From NCBI RefSeq assembly GCF_003596405.1, contig NZ_QYUR01000002.1, forward strand, positions 1,318,501 to 1,382,500: 64,000 nt of DNA. The letters are read 5' to 3'. Shown in pieces: positions 22,911 to 32,687 of the stretch. The notes beneath the pieces are model-generated. The model saw only the letters and a list, made by a program, of their open reading frames with translations, ran no database searches and had not been told where the DNA came from. The DNA is from Pseudomonas cavernicola (GTDB taxonomy: Bacteria > Pseudomonadota > Gammaproteobacteria > Pseudomonadales > Pseudomonadaceae). A program made the position numbers and the translations under genes. Position 1 is the first letter of the stretch, and each line of letters starts with the position of its first letter.

Positions 22911-22934
22911 GGCCGTGACCAAATGAGGCTGATG

Positions 22935-24215
22935 CTAAAGATTTTCATCTTGCTTTGAGACTAGCCCAAGGAACTCCGTGGTGAACTCATTTGCGGCCTC
23001 TTCTTTTATTGGGCTTTTCTCAAGGAACTTTATGTATTTAAGCGAGGAGGATTCGCTGCGGTGCAGGAGCGCTTCCTTGACGATGGCTATGGCATGAATC
23101 GCACCGCCAACCCTAATGGCGAGTCTTGCAAGCTCGGTTGCAAATGTGCAGCGTGACTGGTGAAAATGGAAATTCTGCAAAACGCTTAACTGACGGTTCC
23201 TTGCCTTTTCTCTGAGATGAAAAAGCTCCACATTTATTGCAGGGCTTTTGTCGCTTGCGCGCCGCGCATATGGATTTCCAAAGCGAGTCAGAAACAGAAG
23301 GTCCTTGTTATTGGTGTCTGCAAGAGCTTCACGTTTCAACCGTCGGGTGTCATATGCATATTGCTTTAGACGCTCCAATAGTGATTTAGTAATCCAAACG
23401 AAGCCGGATACGTTATATTTGGTTGCTACTCTAGGTGTCGCGTCTGGGCCAACATGTATTTTATAAAGTCCGCTAACACCAGGCTCCGGCAATGCATTAT
23501 TTATAGTTTGAATTTTTAAGTCGGAAATAGTCTGTATGCGCAGGCCGCTGAAGAATCCGAGCAGCAGCATAAGATATAATTCTTGTGACCCGTGAGTACG
23601 AGAAAACTCTAGAAGAGAATCCCGATCATTTGCGGAAATGGGAAGAAGGCCATCCTCGAGGCGATCTGAGGTAGATCTCCGATTCGGTATCATAAGATCA
23701 GTTGAAACGCATTCGATTGCACGCTTGAACCCGAAAACGTCGTGAACATGAATTCCGATGTTGCGCTCGGTCCACAGCGGCCAGTCGGAAGATATGATCT
23801 TATTTGTTTGAAGCCAACGGTATAGCTGTATGGCTACTCTCATTCTTTGGGTGACGGTTGCAGGGGCAAGGTGTCCGTCACCACGCTGTTTGATTAGAAA
23901 GCCGCGGTATCTATTCAGACATCTGTCGGCTTTTCTAACTGGAAAATGCCACCAGTCAACGCATGAAAACTCTAGCCAGTTCGCGTAGGACAATAGCGAT
24001 ACGGCTTTAGCATCGACTGTGGCGAGCGTAAGGTCTCGATCTAAAGCCTGCTCCATGAGCCATAAGTTGACTTCGCGCCAGGGCTTCCCGTCAGCCCAAA
24101 ATAACTGCGGTAATGAATTAATCGGATTTGTGTGTTGAACCGCTGACCAAGTTACTTGTTTGTCCAGAACTACCGCTCTGTGCTGTTTGAAATTAATCGC
24201 TTCGATAGTCGCCAT
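22935..24215 (-). CDS. Tyrosine recombinase (integrase) of the comM island
   Basis: 426 aa from the ATG at 24215 (GAGG 10 nt upstream). The N-terminal SAM-like core-binding region (about 90-170, LNRYRGFLIKQRGDGHLAPA) is followed by the catalytic domain: Arg in FFSGLRIQTI, a His-x-x-Arg box HQSR, then His and the nucleophile Tyr in LLHRSESSSLKYIKF. It lies within 150 bp of the comM/island junction and points away from comM, as an island integrase usually does. Its recombination would join attL/attR within comM. It is not an integron integrase: it lacks the IntI-specific insert, as far as can be read, and has no attI next to it. Confidence 0.9.
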   Translation of the reverse strand: MATIEAINFKQHRAVVLDKQVTWSAVQHTNPINSLPQLFWADGKPWREVNLWLMEQALDRDLTLATVDAKAVSLLSYANWLEFSCVDWWHFPVRKADRCLNRYRGFLIKQRGDGHLAPATVTQRMRVAIQLYRWLQTNKIISSDWPLWTERNIGIHVHDVFGFKRAIECVSTDLMIPNRRSTSDRLEDGLLPISANDRDSLLEFSRTHGSQELYLMLLLGFFSGLRIQTISDLKIQTINNALPEPGVSGLYKIHVGPDATPRVATKYNVSGFVWITKSLLERLKQYAYDTRRLKREALADTNNKDLLFLTRFGNPYARRASDKSPAINVELFHLREKARNRQLSVLQNFHFHQSRCTFATELARLAIRVGGAIHAIAIVKEALLHRSESSSLKYIKFLEKSPIKEEAANEFTTEFLGLVSKQDENL

Positions 24216-24361
24216 AGTTGTCTGCCTCTGATCAGGCGCGGCCCTGATCAAACGACGGATGTAGGCCAGCCTCTAAGGAGTCTTTCTACGTTAGGCGATA
24301 TCGACGGCCTGTCCATGGTTGTACGATGAACGGTGCGCTGCGATGTGGGTAACTAATCCGT

Positions 24362-24599
24362 ACCCGCCATCCTTGGGTAGGTCGGCGGGCGCCAGGTTCA
24401 AGGTGATGCGGCGCGGGGGGAAGTCGAAGCCGGAATTGAGGATGGCGCTGCGCACCCGATCCTTACTTTCCTTGACCGCCGTTTCCGGCAAGCCGACCAG
24501 TGCCAGCGACGGCAGGCCGTTGGCCAGATGGGCTTCGACGGTGACCGCCGGGGCTTCGACGCCGACTTGTGCGCGGCTATGGACGATGGCCAGAGACAT
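24362..24599 (-). pseudogene. comM: comM (YifB-like Mg-chelatase-type helicase), 5' fragment cut by the island
   Basis: The first ~79 codons (MSLAIVHSRAQVGVEAPAVT, LVGLPETAVKESKDRVRSAI, LNLAPADLPKDGG) match ComM. Intact proteins continue with RFDLAIAL; here the frame enters foreign sequence at 24361/24362 and stops at 24291. ComM is a hexameric helicase that extends branch migration during natural transformation, so the strain should be impaired in integrating long heterologous DNA unless another copy exists. The gene stands upstream of ubiK-glnK, its usual place. The 3' part must lie beyond the left end of the window. Confidence 0.93.
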
Positions 24600-24638
24600 G
24601 GATCATTCCTTGATCACATGCCGCTCACGCCGAGTGCG

Positions 24639-24899
24639 TTACTCGGTGGGCGGCGAAAGTTTGGCTTCGAGCTCGGTGACTTTGGCTTCCAGGGCCTCCA
24701 AGCGCGCGCGAGTGCGCGCCAGCACGGCCATCTGGCTGTCGAACTCTTCCCGGCTGACTAGGTCCAGCTTGCTGAAACCGCTCTGCAACAGGGCTTTGAA
24801 CTGAGTTTCAAACTCGCTACGCGGCAACGGACTATCGCCGTTGAACAGACGGGAGGCGTGAGCGCTGAGGGCATCGAGCAAGGCTTTTGGCGGCAGCAT
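24639..24899 (-). CDS. ubiK: UbiK (YqiC/BMFP), ubiquinone biosynthesis accessory factor
   Basis: 86 aa from the ATG at 24899; the longer frame to 25004 is not conserved-looking. The N-terminal part has an amphipathic helix (PPKALLDALSAHASRLF). The C-terminal half is a classical trimeric coiled coil (VLARTRARLEALEAKVTELE). UbiK assists the Ubi complex of aerobic coenzyme Q synthesis at the membrane. It lies between comM and the divergent glnK, the standard Pseudomonas arrangement. Confidence 0.92.
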   Translation of the reverse strand: MLPPKALLDALSAHASRLFNGDSPLPRSEFETQFKALLQSGFSKLDLVSREEFDSQMAVLARTRARLEALEAKVTELEAKLSPPTE

Positions 24900-25000
24900 G
24901 GCGGGGTTCCAGACAAGACGGTCGGCAGTGTAACACGCAGCGCCCGGCCTAAACGGGCGCGGCGTTTTGCACGATTTTGAGCGCTGGCGGGGCGCACCGT

Positions 25001-25015
25001 GCACTGTTGTTGTGC
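25001..25015 (+). promoter_or_regulatory. NtrC-type activator site upstream of glnK
   Basis: GCACTGTTGTTGTGC fits the NtrC pattern GCAC-N7-GTGC exactly. It lies about 80 bp upstream of the sigma-54 -24 element, a usual enhancer distance. Only this one good site was found. Confidence 0.6.
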
Positions 25016-25070
25016 GTGACTCGCTTGCGCAATCCGGTCACGACACGGTTTTCAGGCAGTAAATGCCTGA

Positions 25071-25643
<573 letters not shown>

Positions 25644-25676
25644 GCCGCCGAACCCAACGCCCCAGGAGAAAACAAT

Positions 25677-26996
25677 ATGACTCTGCGTAAGCTCGCAGGG
25701 CTAGGAGCCCTGTTGTCCCTCGTTACCCCCACCCTGGCCATGGCCGCTGACGAGGTTGTGTTGAATAGCGGTGATACCGCGTGGATGCTGACCGCCACCG
25801 CACTTGTACTGTTTATGACCGTCCCCGGCCTGGCGCTGTTCTACGGCGGCATGGTTCGTTCGAAGAACGTCCTCTCGGTGATGATGCAGTGTTTCGCAAT
25901 CACCGGTCTGATCAGCATTCTGTGGGTCATCTACGGCTACAGCATCGCGTTCGACACCACCGGCATGGAACAAGGGGTGATCAACTTCAACTCCTTCGTT
26001 GGCGGCCTGTCCAAGGCCTTCCTCGCCGGCGTCACGCCCGCCAGCCTGACCGCAGCCTTCCCGGAAAGCGTGTTCATCGTCTTCCAGATGACCTTCGCGA
26101 TCATCACGCCAGCGTTGATCGTTGGTGCCTTCGCAGAGCGCATGAAATTCTCCGCCATGCTGATCTTCATGGCCGTGTGGTTCACCCTGGTGTATGCACC
26201 CATTGCCCATATGGTGTGGAGCGGCAACGGCGGCTTGATGTGGGACTGGGGCGTGCTGGACTTCGCCGGCGGCACCGTGGTGCACATCAACGCTGGTGTC
26301 GCCGGTCTGGTCGCCTGCCTGGTGTTGGGCAAGCGTAAGGGCTACCCGACCACCCCGATGGCGCCGCACAACCTCGGCTACACCCTGGTCGGCGCCGCCA
26401 TGCTGTGGATCGGCTGGTTCGGCTTCAACGCCGGCTCCGCGGTCGCGGCCAACGGCACCGCCGGCATGGCCATGCTGGTGACCCAGATCGCCACCGCTGC
26501 CGCTGCCCTGGCTTGGATGTTCGCCGAATGGCTGACCCACGATAAGCCGAGCGCTCTGGGCATCGCCTCGGGTGTGGTGGCCGGTCTGGTGGCCATCACT
26601 CCGGCGGCCGGCACCGTTGGGCCGATGGGCGCCCTGGTGATCGGTCTGGCGGCTGGCGTGATCTGCTTCTTCTGCGCCACCAGCCTGAAGCGCAAGCTCG
26701 GCTATGACGACTCCCTGGACGCTTTCGGCGTGCACGGTATCGGCGGCATCGTCGGCGCTCTGCTGACCGGCGTGTTCGCGGCGCCGGCGCTGGGTGGCTT
26801 CGGCACGGTAGAAGACATCGCCGCACAAGTCTGGATCCAGTTCAAGGGTGTTGGCTTCACCGTGGTCTACACCGCCATCGTTACCTTCGTGATCCTCAAG
26901 GTGATCGACCTGGTGATGGGCTTGCGCATCAGCGAAGAGGAAGAGACCGTCGGTCTCGACCTGGCTCAGCACAACGAGCGAGGCTATAACCTGTAA
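25677..26996 (+). CDS. amtB: Ammonium channel AmtB
   Basis: 439 aa. A cleavable signal peptide of about 23 residues ([15 protein letters not shown]) is followed by 11 predicted membrane segments. The conserved pore parts are seen: [20 protein letters not shown], the twin-His helices ([14 protein letters not shown] and [14 protein letters not shown]) and the phenylalanine gate region. It forms trimers in the inner membrane and conducts NH3/NH4+ under nitrogen limitation, plugged by GlnK from the cytoplasm. CAGGAGAA is the ribosome site. A strong terminator follows at 27015. Confidence 0.97.
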   Translation: MTLRKLAGLGALLSLVTPTLAMAADEVVLNSGDTAWMLTATALVLFMTVPGLALFYGGMVRSKNVLSVMMQCFAITGLISILWVIYGYSIAFDTTGMEQGVINFNSFVGGLSKAFLAGVTPASLTAAFPESVFIVFQMTFAIITPALIVGAFAERMKFSAMLIFMAVWFTLVYAPIAHMVWSGNGGLMWDWGVLDFAGGTVVHINAGVAGLVACLVLGKRKGYPTTPMAPHNLGYTLVGAAMLWIGWFGFNAGSAVAANGTAGMAMLVTQIATAAAALAWMFAEWLTHDKPSALGIASGVVAGLVAITPAAGTVGPMGALVIGLAAGVICFFCATSLKRKLGYDDSLDAFGVHGIGGIVGALLTGVFAAPALGGFGTVEDIAAQVWIQFKGVGFTVVYTAIVTFVILKVIDLVMGLRISEEEETVGLDLAQHNERGYNL

Positions 26997-27014
26997 GCGT
27001 TCGGCGCTGCAAAA

Positions 27015-27048
27015 AAATGCCCGGCACTGCCGGGCATTTTGCTTTTTG
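27015..27048 (+). terminator. Rho-independent terminator after amtB
   Basis: AAAATGCCCGGC-ACT-GCCGGGCATTTT, 12-bp perfect arms, followed by TGCTTTTT. The A-rich 5' flank would let it act in both directions. Confidence 0.93.
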
Positions 27049-27190
27049 CGGCAAGCTTGAGGATCGCTTTCGCGTCGAGCCGTGGCTGCCGCATGGCGGA
27101 ACTCCGGCAATAAGACAAAAGCGTCTAACAAGCACTCTTTGCTTTTTCTCGCAGCGCGCTAGAATGCGCGCCGAAACTGCGGAGATCCGT

Positions 27191-27616
27191 ATGTGGCAGC
27201 AAAGCGTGATCACCTTGCGTGCACGGCCGCGCGGCTTTCATCTGGTGACTGACGAAGTGCAGGCGGCTTTGCCGGAACTGCGCGCTTGTCGGAGAGGTCT
27301 GTTGCACCTCTGGTTGCAGCACACCTCGGCCTCGTTGACCATCAACGAGAATGCCGACCCGGCGGTGCGCCGCGATTTTGAGCGTTTCTTCAACCGTCTG
27401 GTGCCGCAAGGTACGAGCGGTTATGAGCACGATGATGAAGGCCCGGATGATCTACCGGCGCATTTCAAGGCCAGTTTGCTCGGCTGTCAGTTGAGTCTGC
27501 CGGTGGCGGATGGGTGCTTGGCGCTGGGCTGGTGGCAAGGGATTTATCTCGGCGAGCATCGCGATCACGCGGGTTCGCGCCGAGTGCTCGCCACCTTGCA
27601 GGGCGAGACTCTTTGA
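27191..27616 (+). CDS. YjbQ/UPF0047 family protein
   Basis: 141 aa from the ATG at 27191 with GGAG 7 nt upstream; the frame is open to 27017, but that part is the terminator region. Family signature: [20 protein letters not shown], then [13 protein letters not shown] and [15 protein letters not shown]. Members are trimeric single-domain proteins with conserved His residues; E. coli YjbQ shows weak thiamin-phosphate synthase activity, while the true role is unsettled. It is monocistronic between amtB and sutA. Confidence 0.93.
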   Translation: MWQQSVITLRARPRGFHLVTDEVQAALPELRACRRGLLHLWLQHTSASLTINENADPAVRRDFERFFNRLVPQGTSGYEHDDEGPDDLPAHFKASLLGCQLSLPVADGCLALGWWQGIYLGEHRDHAGSRRVLATLQGETL

Positions 27617-27693
27617 ATTTTTTCCGGCAATGTTCGAAAGCGGACGCAGCTGGGCTATAACTAACCTGCTTTTCGCAAGTCATGAGGTTAAAC

Positions 27694-28017
27694 ATGAGCG
27701 ACGAAGATCTGGAACAAGACGAGCTGGAAGGTGGCGCCGAGGATGAAGGCGAGGAACTGGCTGCCGCGGATGACGGCGCCGATGATGACGGTGATAGCGA
27801 TGGTGAGCCGCTGGTCAAGTCTGGCAAGAAAGCCAAGGCGGCGGTCGACATCGACGAGCTGCCGAGTATCGAGGCTAAGCAGAAGGAACGCGATGCTCTA
27901 GAGCGGGCCATGCAGGAGTTTCTCTCGCGTGGCGGCAAGGTGCAGGAAGTCGAGCCGAACGTGGTGGCCGACCCGCCGAAGAAGCCGGACAGCAAGTACG
28001 GCAGCCGGCCTATTTAA
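27694..28017 (+). CDS. sutA: SutA, RNA polymerase-binding transcription regulator
   Basis: 107 aa from the ATG at 27694 (GAGGT upstream). The N-terminal half is acidic and low-complexity (DEDLEQDELEGGAEDEGEEL), with a conserved basic/helical centre (LPSIEAKQKERDALERAMQE) and the invariant end NVVADPPKKPDSKYGSRPI. This matches SutA of P. aeruginosa, an intrinsically disordered protein that binds RNA polymerase and raises ribosomal and maintenance transcription in slow growth. A strong terminator follows, directly after which a group II intron has inserted. Confidence 0.93.
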   Translation: MSDEDLEQDELEGGAEDEGEELAAADDGADDDGDSDGEPLVKSGKKAKAAVDIDELPSIEAKQKERDALERAMQEFLSRGGKVQEVEPNVVADPPKKPDSKYGSRPI

Positions 28018-28034
28018 GTGTCCGGATGCTGACG

Positions 28035-28061
28035 AAAAAGCCCGCCGTTTGGCGGGTTTTT
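28035..28061 (+). terminator. Rho-independent terminator of sutA, target of the intron
   Basis: AAAAAGCCCGCC-GTTT-GGCGGGTTTTTT with a T run. The intron begins 5 nt after the T run (GTGCGCC at 28067), the typical landing position of class C group II introns. Confidence 0.93.
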
Positions 28062-28066
28062 TCTTT

Positions 28067-29986
28067 GTGCGCCAGGCATGGCGCGTTGCGCGTAAGCGCA
28101 GCCAGCTTGGCTGTGGTGGCCACGCTGGTGACTTGGAGGTGAAAGTCCTCTGCACACCCGGCAAGGGGAAGTGTTAGTCGAAGGCAAGGGTGTCGCGGGC
28201 GACTGCGAATCTGAAGGAAGCCCTAGGCAAAATGCTGGCCTGACGAACAGGAAGCGGATAGAGGCGGCGTGGTGGGGTGAGGTGGCAAAGATCACTAAAG
28301 CCCAATACTTGCACGGAACGCTACGACGTAGATCCGACAGGCATAAGCAGGAAGGTCGCGCGAATTACCCTGGGAGATCTGTACGTTTGCCACTGTGCTA
28401 CCTCGCGCCGCGAGGCGCCGGGATGAGCGTGCAGAAGTCAGCCGAGGCCATAGTAAGTGGCGAATAACCGCGCCACCAAGGGCCGAACAGGTTATGCCGC
28501 CAGTAGGCGTCAGAGTCTCGTTGAATACCGAAATGCAGAAATTTCTCCCAGAGAAGACTGTTACTCCGAGTCCCGGACAAAATCCGAGGGCAACGACTGA
28601 CAGCGTGCAGGTATCGACGGCGTCTGTGGCGTGGACGAAAGCGGAGCCGGACACGCTGATGGCGCGGGTACTTGCACCGGCCAACCTCAAGCGTGCGTAT
28701 CACCGCGTGGTCAGCAACAAGGGCGCGCCGGGTGCCGATGGCATGACGGTCGACGAATTAGCGGGCTACGTGAAACAGTATTGGCCAACCCTCAAGGCAA
28801 GGCTGCTGGCCGGCGAGTATCACCCACAAGGTGTACGCGCCGTCGAAATTCCCAAGCCCAAAGGCGGCACAAGACAGCTGGGTATCCCCAGCGTCGTGGA
28901 CCGCTTGATCCAACAGGCACTGCTGCAACAGCTCACGCCGATCTTCGACCCACTGTTCTCAGATTACAGCTACGGCTTCCGTCCGGGCAGAAGCGCTCAC
29001 CAAGCTATCGAAACAGCCCGTGCCCATGTGGCGGCGGGTCACCGCTGGTGCGTGGAACTCGATCTGGAGAAGTTCTTTGATCGGGTCAGCCACGATGTGT
29101 TGATGGCCCATGTGCAGCGTCAAGTTGAAGACAAACGGGTGCTCAGGCTTATTCGCCGTTATCTCGAGGCCGGAGTGATGTCGGGCGGGATCGCCAGTCG
29201 ACGGCAGGAAGGGACGCCGCAAGGCGGCCCGCTCTCGCCGTTGCTGTCGAACATTCTGCTCAACGAGCTCGACCAAGAGCTGACGCGGCGGGGCCATCGC
29301 TTCGTGCGTTATGCCGATGACGCGAACATTTACGTGCGCAGTCAGCGGTCTGGCGAACGAGTGATGGCCAGCGTTGAGCGCTTCCTGAGTCAGCGACTGA
29401 AACTGGTGCTGAACCGGGATAAGAGCCGAGTGGCACGCTCGTGGGTTTGCGACTACCTGGGCTATGGGATGAGCTGGCATCAACAACCAAGACTGAGAGT
29501 GGCCCCCCTGAGCCTGCGTCGCTTGCGCGACCGACTCAGGGGGCTGCTGCGCCGCGCGCGGGGCTGCAAGATGGCGACTGTCATCGAGCGGATAAACCCA
29601 GTGCTGCGCGGCTGGGCCGGCTACTTCAAGCTGAGCCAGAGCAAGCGGCCACTTGAGGAGCTTGATGGCTGGGTTCGCCATAAACTTCGTTGTGTCATTT
29701 GGCGCCAATGGAAACGGCCCTCTACGAGGGCGCGCAACCTGTTGCACCTAGGACTCAGCGAAGCGCGGGCCTATACATCAGCGGGCAACGGTCGAGGCCC
29801 ATGGTGGAACTCGGGAGCGCCACATATGAATCAGGCGTTACCGAAGAAGCTGTGGGATCAACTCGGAGTGGTCTCGATACTGGATACGATAAACGGGCTT
29901 AGCCGCATAACTTGAACCGCCGTATACGGAACCGTACGTACGGTGGTGTGAGAGGACGGCGGCTGTGAAGCCGCCTCCTACTCGAT
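28067..29986 (+). mobile_element. Group IIC intron inserted after the sutA terminator
   Basis: About 1.92 kb. The 5' end GTGCGCCAGG fits the GUGYG consensus. Near the 3' end the text GCCGTATACGG...CCGTACGTACGG (29922-29945) is the domain V hairpin, followed by domain VI and a CCTACTCGAT end. The 425 bp before the ORF hold the structured domains I-III. The encoded reverse transcriptase sits in domain IV. Insertion behind a terminator hairpin and the lack of an endonuclease domain place it in class C. The exact 3' boundary is uncertain by a few bases. Confidence 0.9.
28494..29915 (+). CDS. ltrA: Group IIC intron-encoded reverse transcriptase/maturase
   Basis: 473 aa from the ATG at 28494; the ATG at 28533 is an equally possible start, both with weak ribosome sites, and the open frame to 28395 is not family-like. 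RT blocks 0-7 are present: KGAPGADGMTV, VRAVEIPKPKGGTRQLGIPS, YSYGFRPGRSAHQA, ELDLEKFFDRVSHD, TPQGGPLSPLLSNILLNELD, catalytic YADD. A GIIM maturase domain follows (INPVLRGWAGYFKL, LDGWVRHKLRCVIWRQW). There is no HNH domain, as in class C. It splices its own intron and reverse-transcribes it into terminator-flanked targets. The ORF is intact. Confidence 0.93.
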   Translation: MPPVGVRVSLNTEMQKFLPEKTVTPSPGQNPRATTDSVQVSTASVAWTKAEPDTLMARVLAPANLKRAYHRVVSNKGAPGADGMTVDELAGYVKQYWPTLKARLLAGEYHPQGVRAVEIPKPKGGTRQLGIPSVVDRLIQQALLQQLTPIFDPLFSDYSYGFRPGRSAHQAIETARAHVAAGHRWCVELDLEKFFDRVSHDVLMAHVQRQVEDKRVLRLIRRYLEAGVMSGGIASRRQEGTPQGGPLSPLLSNILLNELDQELTRRGHRFVRYADDANIYVRSQRSGERVMASVERFLSQRLKLVLNRDKSRVARSWVCDYLGYGMSWHQQPRLRVAPLSLRRLRDRLRGLLRRARGCKMATVIERINPVLRGWAGYFKLSQSKRPLEELDGWVRHKLRCVIWRQWKRPSTRARNLLHLGLSEARAYTSAGNGRGPWWNSGAPHMNQALPKKLWDQLGVVSILDTINGLSRIT

Positions 29987-30017
29987 TTAGCGCGGCGGCT
30001 CTAGCCTTGTAAGCCTT

Positions 30018-30168
30018 GTAGGCTGGGTAGAGCGAAACGACAAAACGGCAGGGAAGCCGTTTTGCACAGCTTTAGCTGCCCGCAGGGCGAGGTGCATGAA
30101 TGCACCTCATGAAACCCAGCGGCGAGCAGAACTGGGTTTTGGCGCAAAGCACCTTTACCCAACCTACG
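30018..30168. repeat. GTAGG...CCTAC-bounded extragenic repeat region
   Basis: Begins GTAGGCTGGGTAGAGCG and ends CCCAACCTACG, with further internal inverted pairs (GGTGCATGAATGCACC). It belongs to the same extragenic type as 31938, 49649 and 61217. No gene is seen between the intron and 30164. Confidence 0.55.
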
Positions 30169-30865
30169 TCTTGGCCCATCCGCGCAGCACGGCCGGTAGC
30201 TCGGCCAGGCTATGAATCTCGGCGTCGGGGCGCTCGGTGGCGCTCCAGTCCTTGTGCTCGGGGTTGAACCAGATCGCGCGCATCCCGGCCTCACGGGCGC
30301 CTTGAATGTCGTCACTGGGATGGTCGCCGATATGCACGGCGGCGCTGGCAGCCACGCCGGCACGCTGCAGGGCGGCACGAAACGGTCGTGGATCGGGTTT
30401 ACCGACCCCCAGCTCTTCGGCGCACAGCGCGAACTGGAAGTAATCGGCCAGGCCCAGGCGGCGTACGTCGGCATTGCCGTTAGTGATTACGCCGAGGATG
30501 AAGCGGCCGGCGAGGAGCTCCAGGGTCGGCACGGTTTCGGCAAACAAGGTGATGCGATGGCGGGCATGGAGCATCGCCTGGAATGCGCCCTCGGCCAGGG
30601 CCATGGCTTCCTGATGAGGGTAGCCGACACCTTCCAGGGCGTGGAATAGCGTGCGTCGGCGCAATTCGCTGAGCCGGTGCTTGAGCGTCGGCTCGCTTTC
30701 CAGCAGCTTGCTGCGGATGGCCCACAAATGCTCGACTGGCAATGCGCCCAGCTGCGGTGCATGGATTGTCAGCCAGTCGCGCATCGCGGCTTCCGCGCCT
30801 TCAATCACCGGGCGGTTGTCCCAAAGGGTGTCGTCGAGGTCGAAGGTGACCAGTTGAATACTCAT
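30164..30865 (-). CDS. HAD-family hydrolase (YigB-like)
   Basis: 233 aa. HAD motifs: I DLDDT (Asp9 nucleophile, Asp11 acid), II TNGN, III the Lys of [19 protein letters not shown]. The helical cap lies at about 15-100. E. coli YigB, found at the same place after xerC, dephosphorylates FMN among other substrates; that activity here is inferred from position and similarity. The start ATG overlaps the end of the extended xerC by 4 nt, so it is translated from the xerC message. Confidence 0.9.
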   Translation of the reverse strand: MSIQLVTFDLDDTLWDNRPVIEGAEAAMRDWLTIHAPQLGALPVEHLWAIRSKLLESEPTLKHRLSELRRRTLFHALEGVGYPHQEAMALAEGAFQAMLHARHRITLFAETVPTLELLAGRFILGVITNGNADVRRLGLADYFQFALCAEELGVGKPDPRPFRAALQRAGVAASAAVHIGDHPSDDIQGAREAGMRAIWFNPEHKDWSATERPDAEIHSLAELPAVLRGWAKT

Positions 30866-31902
30866 TTAGTCTTCTCGGGCAGAGCGAGAGCTGCTGCGCT
30901 TGTTGATCTGGCGTTGAAAGCCGGCTCGGCCTGCTCATTTACGCTTTGTAGACTCTGCGGCTTCACCTGTTTTTGCCTTGTCCCATCTTCGCTCGGAACG
31001 CTCTCGCGCTGCCCGGCTTTGGCTCGTTTGGCCCGAGGGTGGGCGCTGTCATAGACTGCGGCCAGATGTTGGAAGTCCAGATGGGTGTAAATCTGCGTCG
31101 TGGCGATATCGGCATGCCCGAGCAACTCCTGCACGGCGCGCAGATCTTGCGAGGACTCAAGCATATGGCTGGCGAATGAGTGTCGCAGCATGTGTGGGTG
31201 CAGATGCTGACCCAGTTCGCGGACCCCGGCTTGGCGCACCCGTAGCTGAATCGCCCGCGGGCCCAAACGGCGGCCCTGCTGGCTGATGAAGACCGCACCA
31301 TCCGAGGGATTGGCCAGGGCGCGCAGCGGCAGCCAATTTTCCAGCGCCTGGCGAGCCATGCGACCGACTGGCAGCACGCGCTGCTTGCCGCCTTTGCCGA
31401 GCACCTGCACCAGGCCATCGGCCAGATCGAGTTGCTGCAGGTTCAATCCGGTCAGTTCGGACAGGCGCAATCCGGAGGAATAAAACAGTTCGAGGATGGC
31501 CTGGTCGCGACGGGCGATAAAGTCGTCCTCCACCGCGCCGTCGAGCAATTGCAGGGCGCGGTCGGCATCCAGCGTGCGCGGCAAACGGCGTTCGCGCTTA
31601 GGTGGGGACACACCGCTGGCGGGATCATGCAGGCAAATACCTTGGCCGATCAGAAACTGGTAGAGACCACGGGTTGCCGAGAGGAGCCGCGCCAGGCTGC
31701 GGCCCGACAGGCCTTGCTGGTGCAGGCGGGCGATGAAGCTACGCAGGCTACGTACATCGAGCTTGGCCCATTCGGCGATGGCCTGCTGGTCGCAGAGTTC
31801 GAGCAACTTCAGCAAATCACGCCGGTAGGCTGCGAGGGTATTCGGCGACATTTGCCGTTCACTGCGCAGGTGTTCCAGGTAGGCGTCGAGACAGGCTTGC
31901 AT
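30862..31902 (-). CDS. xerC: XerC tyrosine recombinase with an atypical C-terminal tail
   Basis: 346 aa from the ATG at 31902; standard XerC is near 300. Catalytic residues: Arg146 (SSGLRLSEL), Lys170, His237 and Arg240 (HPHMLRHSF), His263 and Tyr272 ([14 protein letters not shown]). XerC with XerD resolves chromosome dimers at dif. The normal end ([10 protein letters not shown]) is followed by about 50 extra residues encoded by sequence homologous to the MITE-like element at 59348. The tail should not disturb catalysis but could affect the C-terminal XerC-XerD contact. Gene order (DUF484-xerC-HAD) is the usual one. Confidence 0.95.
   Translation of the reverse strand: MQACLDAYLEHLRSERQMSPNTLAAYRRDLLKLLELCDQQAIAEWAKLDVRSLRSFIARLHQQGLSGRSLARLLSATRGLYQFLIGQGICLHDPASGVSPPKRERRLPRTLDADRALQLLDGAVEDDFIARRDQAILELFYSSGLRLSELTGLNLQQLDLADGLVQVLGKGGKQRVLPVGRMARQALENWLPLRALANPSDGAVFISQQGRRLGPRAIQLRVRQAGVRELGQHLHPHMLRHSFASHMLESSQDLRAVQELLGHADIATTQIYTHLDFQHLAAVYDSAHPRAKRAKAGQRESVPSEDGTRQKQVKPQSLQSVNEQAEPAFNARSTSAAALALPEKTK
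30888..31005. repeat. Partial MITE-like element forming the xerC 3' end
   Basis: The plus strand reads GCGTTGAAAGCCGGCTCGGC, CTTCACCTGTTTTTGCCTTG and CATCTTCGCTCG. These align in order with GCGTTAAAAGCAGGCTCAGC, CTTCGCCTGTTTT..GCCTTG and GATCTTCGCTCG of the element at 59348-59607, with the middle parts deleted. The terminal repeats are missing. Confidence 0.7.
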
Positions 31903-31937
31903 GAAGACTCCGGCGCTGGCGGTGCGGTGCACCGTTG

Positions 31938-31965
31938 GTGGGTTACGCCCTGCGGGCTAACCCAC
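31938..31965. repeat. Short inverted repeat between the DUF484 gene and xerC
   Basis: GTGGGTTACGCCC and GGGCTAACCCAC, an imperfect 28-bp hairpin of the GTGGGTT/AACCCAC type seen in other gaps of the core region. Confidence 0.6.
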
Positions 31966-31985
31966 TCTACAACCTCAAGCTGCTT

Positions 31986-32687
31986 TCAGCGTACCGAGCG
32001 TAGCGGTGTGGCGAAGCGCGGCAAGACGCGGGCAAGGACTTCGGCGATGTAGCCGAGAAACAGCGTGCCTAGGGAGCTTTTGTAGTGCTGCGGATCGGGG
32101 CTGCCAATCGCCAGGACGCCATGCAGGCCTTGATAAGTCAGGGCGACCACGGCGACGGAGCCGACGTTCTCGCGTTCTTCTTCGCCGAACAGGAAGGCCA
32201 GTTCATGGCTACGCAGCACGCCACAGATGGTCTTGCCGCCAGCCAGCAGCCCGCCGATGGCTTGATGGGCCTCGGCACTGCTGACCCAGCGACCGACCGG
32301 CATCGGCGTTTCATTGAACAGAATCAGACTGACGAAAGGGACCTGGAACTCATGGCGCAGGCTGTCTTCCACCGCACTGACCACTTCTTCCAAACTCACC
32401 GCGTCGAGCAAATCGAGCACCAGGCGGCGAGTCTTGTCGAACAGGCGGTCGTTGTCGCGCGCCACGTCCATCAGCTGTGACAGACGATGGCGCATCTCGA
32501 TGTTGCGCTCACGCAGCAGTTTGACCTGGCGCTCGACCAGCGACACTGCTTCACCGCGTTGATGCGGGATGCGCAGCTCGGGAAGCAGCTCGTCGTGATC
32601 GACGAAAAACTCTGGATGGGCACGTAGATAAGCGGCGACCGCCTCGGCATCGAGGGGCTGCGGCGGGTCCTGGCGCTTGTCGGTCAT
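31986..32687 (-). CDS. DUF484 family protein
   Basis: 233 aa from the ATG at 32687. Matches DUF484: a helical N-terminus ([20 protein letters not shown]), a coiled-coil linker ([20 protein letters not shown]) and a GAF-like domain to the end ([20 protein letters not shown]). The gene is nearly always between dapF and xerC in gammaproteobacteria; the function is not established. The start codon overlaps the dapF stop (ATGA at 32684-32687), indicating translational coupling. Confidence 0.93.
   Translation of the reverse strand: MTDKRQDPPQPLDAEAVAAYLRAHPEFFVDHDELLPELRIPHQRGEAVSLVERQVKLLRERNIEMRHRLSQLMDVARDNDRLFDKTRRLVLDLLDAVSLEEVVSAVEDSLRHEFQVPFVSLILFNETPMPVGRWVSSAEAHQAIGGLLAGGKTICGVLRSHELAFLFGEEERENVGSVAVVALTYQGLHGVLAIGSPDPQHYKSSLGTLFLGYIAEVLARVLPRFATPLRSVR

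Noticed and set aside
22935..24215. Recombinase read as an integron integrase IntI
   Set aside because: It faces the comM junction, lacks an adjacent attI and an IntI-type insert, and its sequence resembles island integrases.
25701..27131. 476-codon frame on the minus strand opposite amtB
   Set aside because: Antisense shadow rich in His, Gly and Asp; crosses the amtB terminator; no family features.
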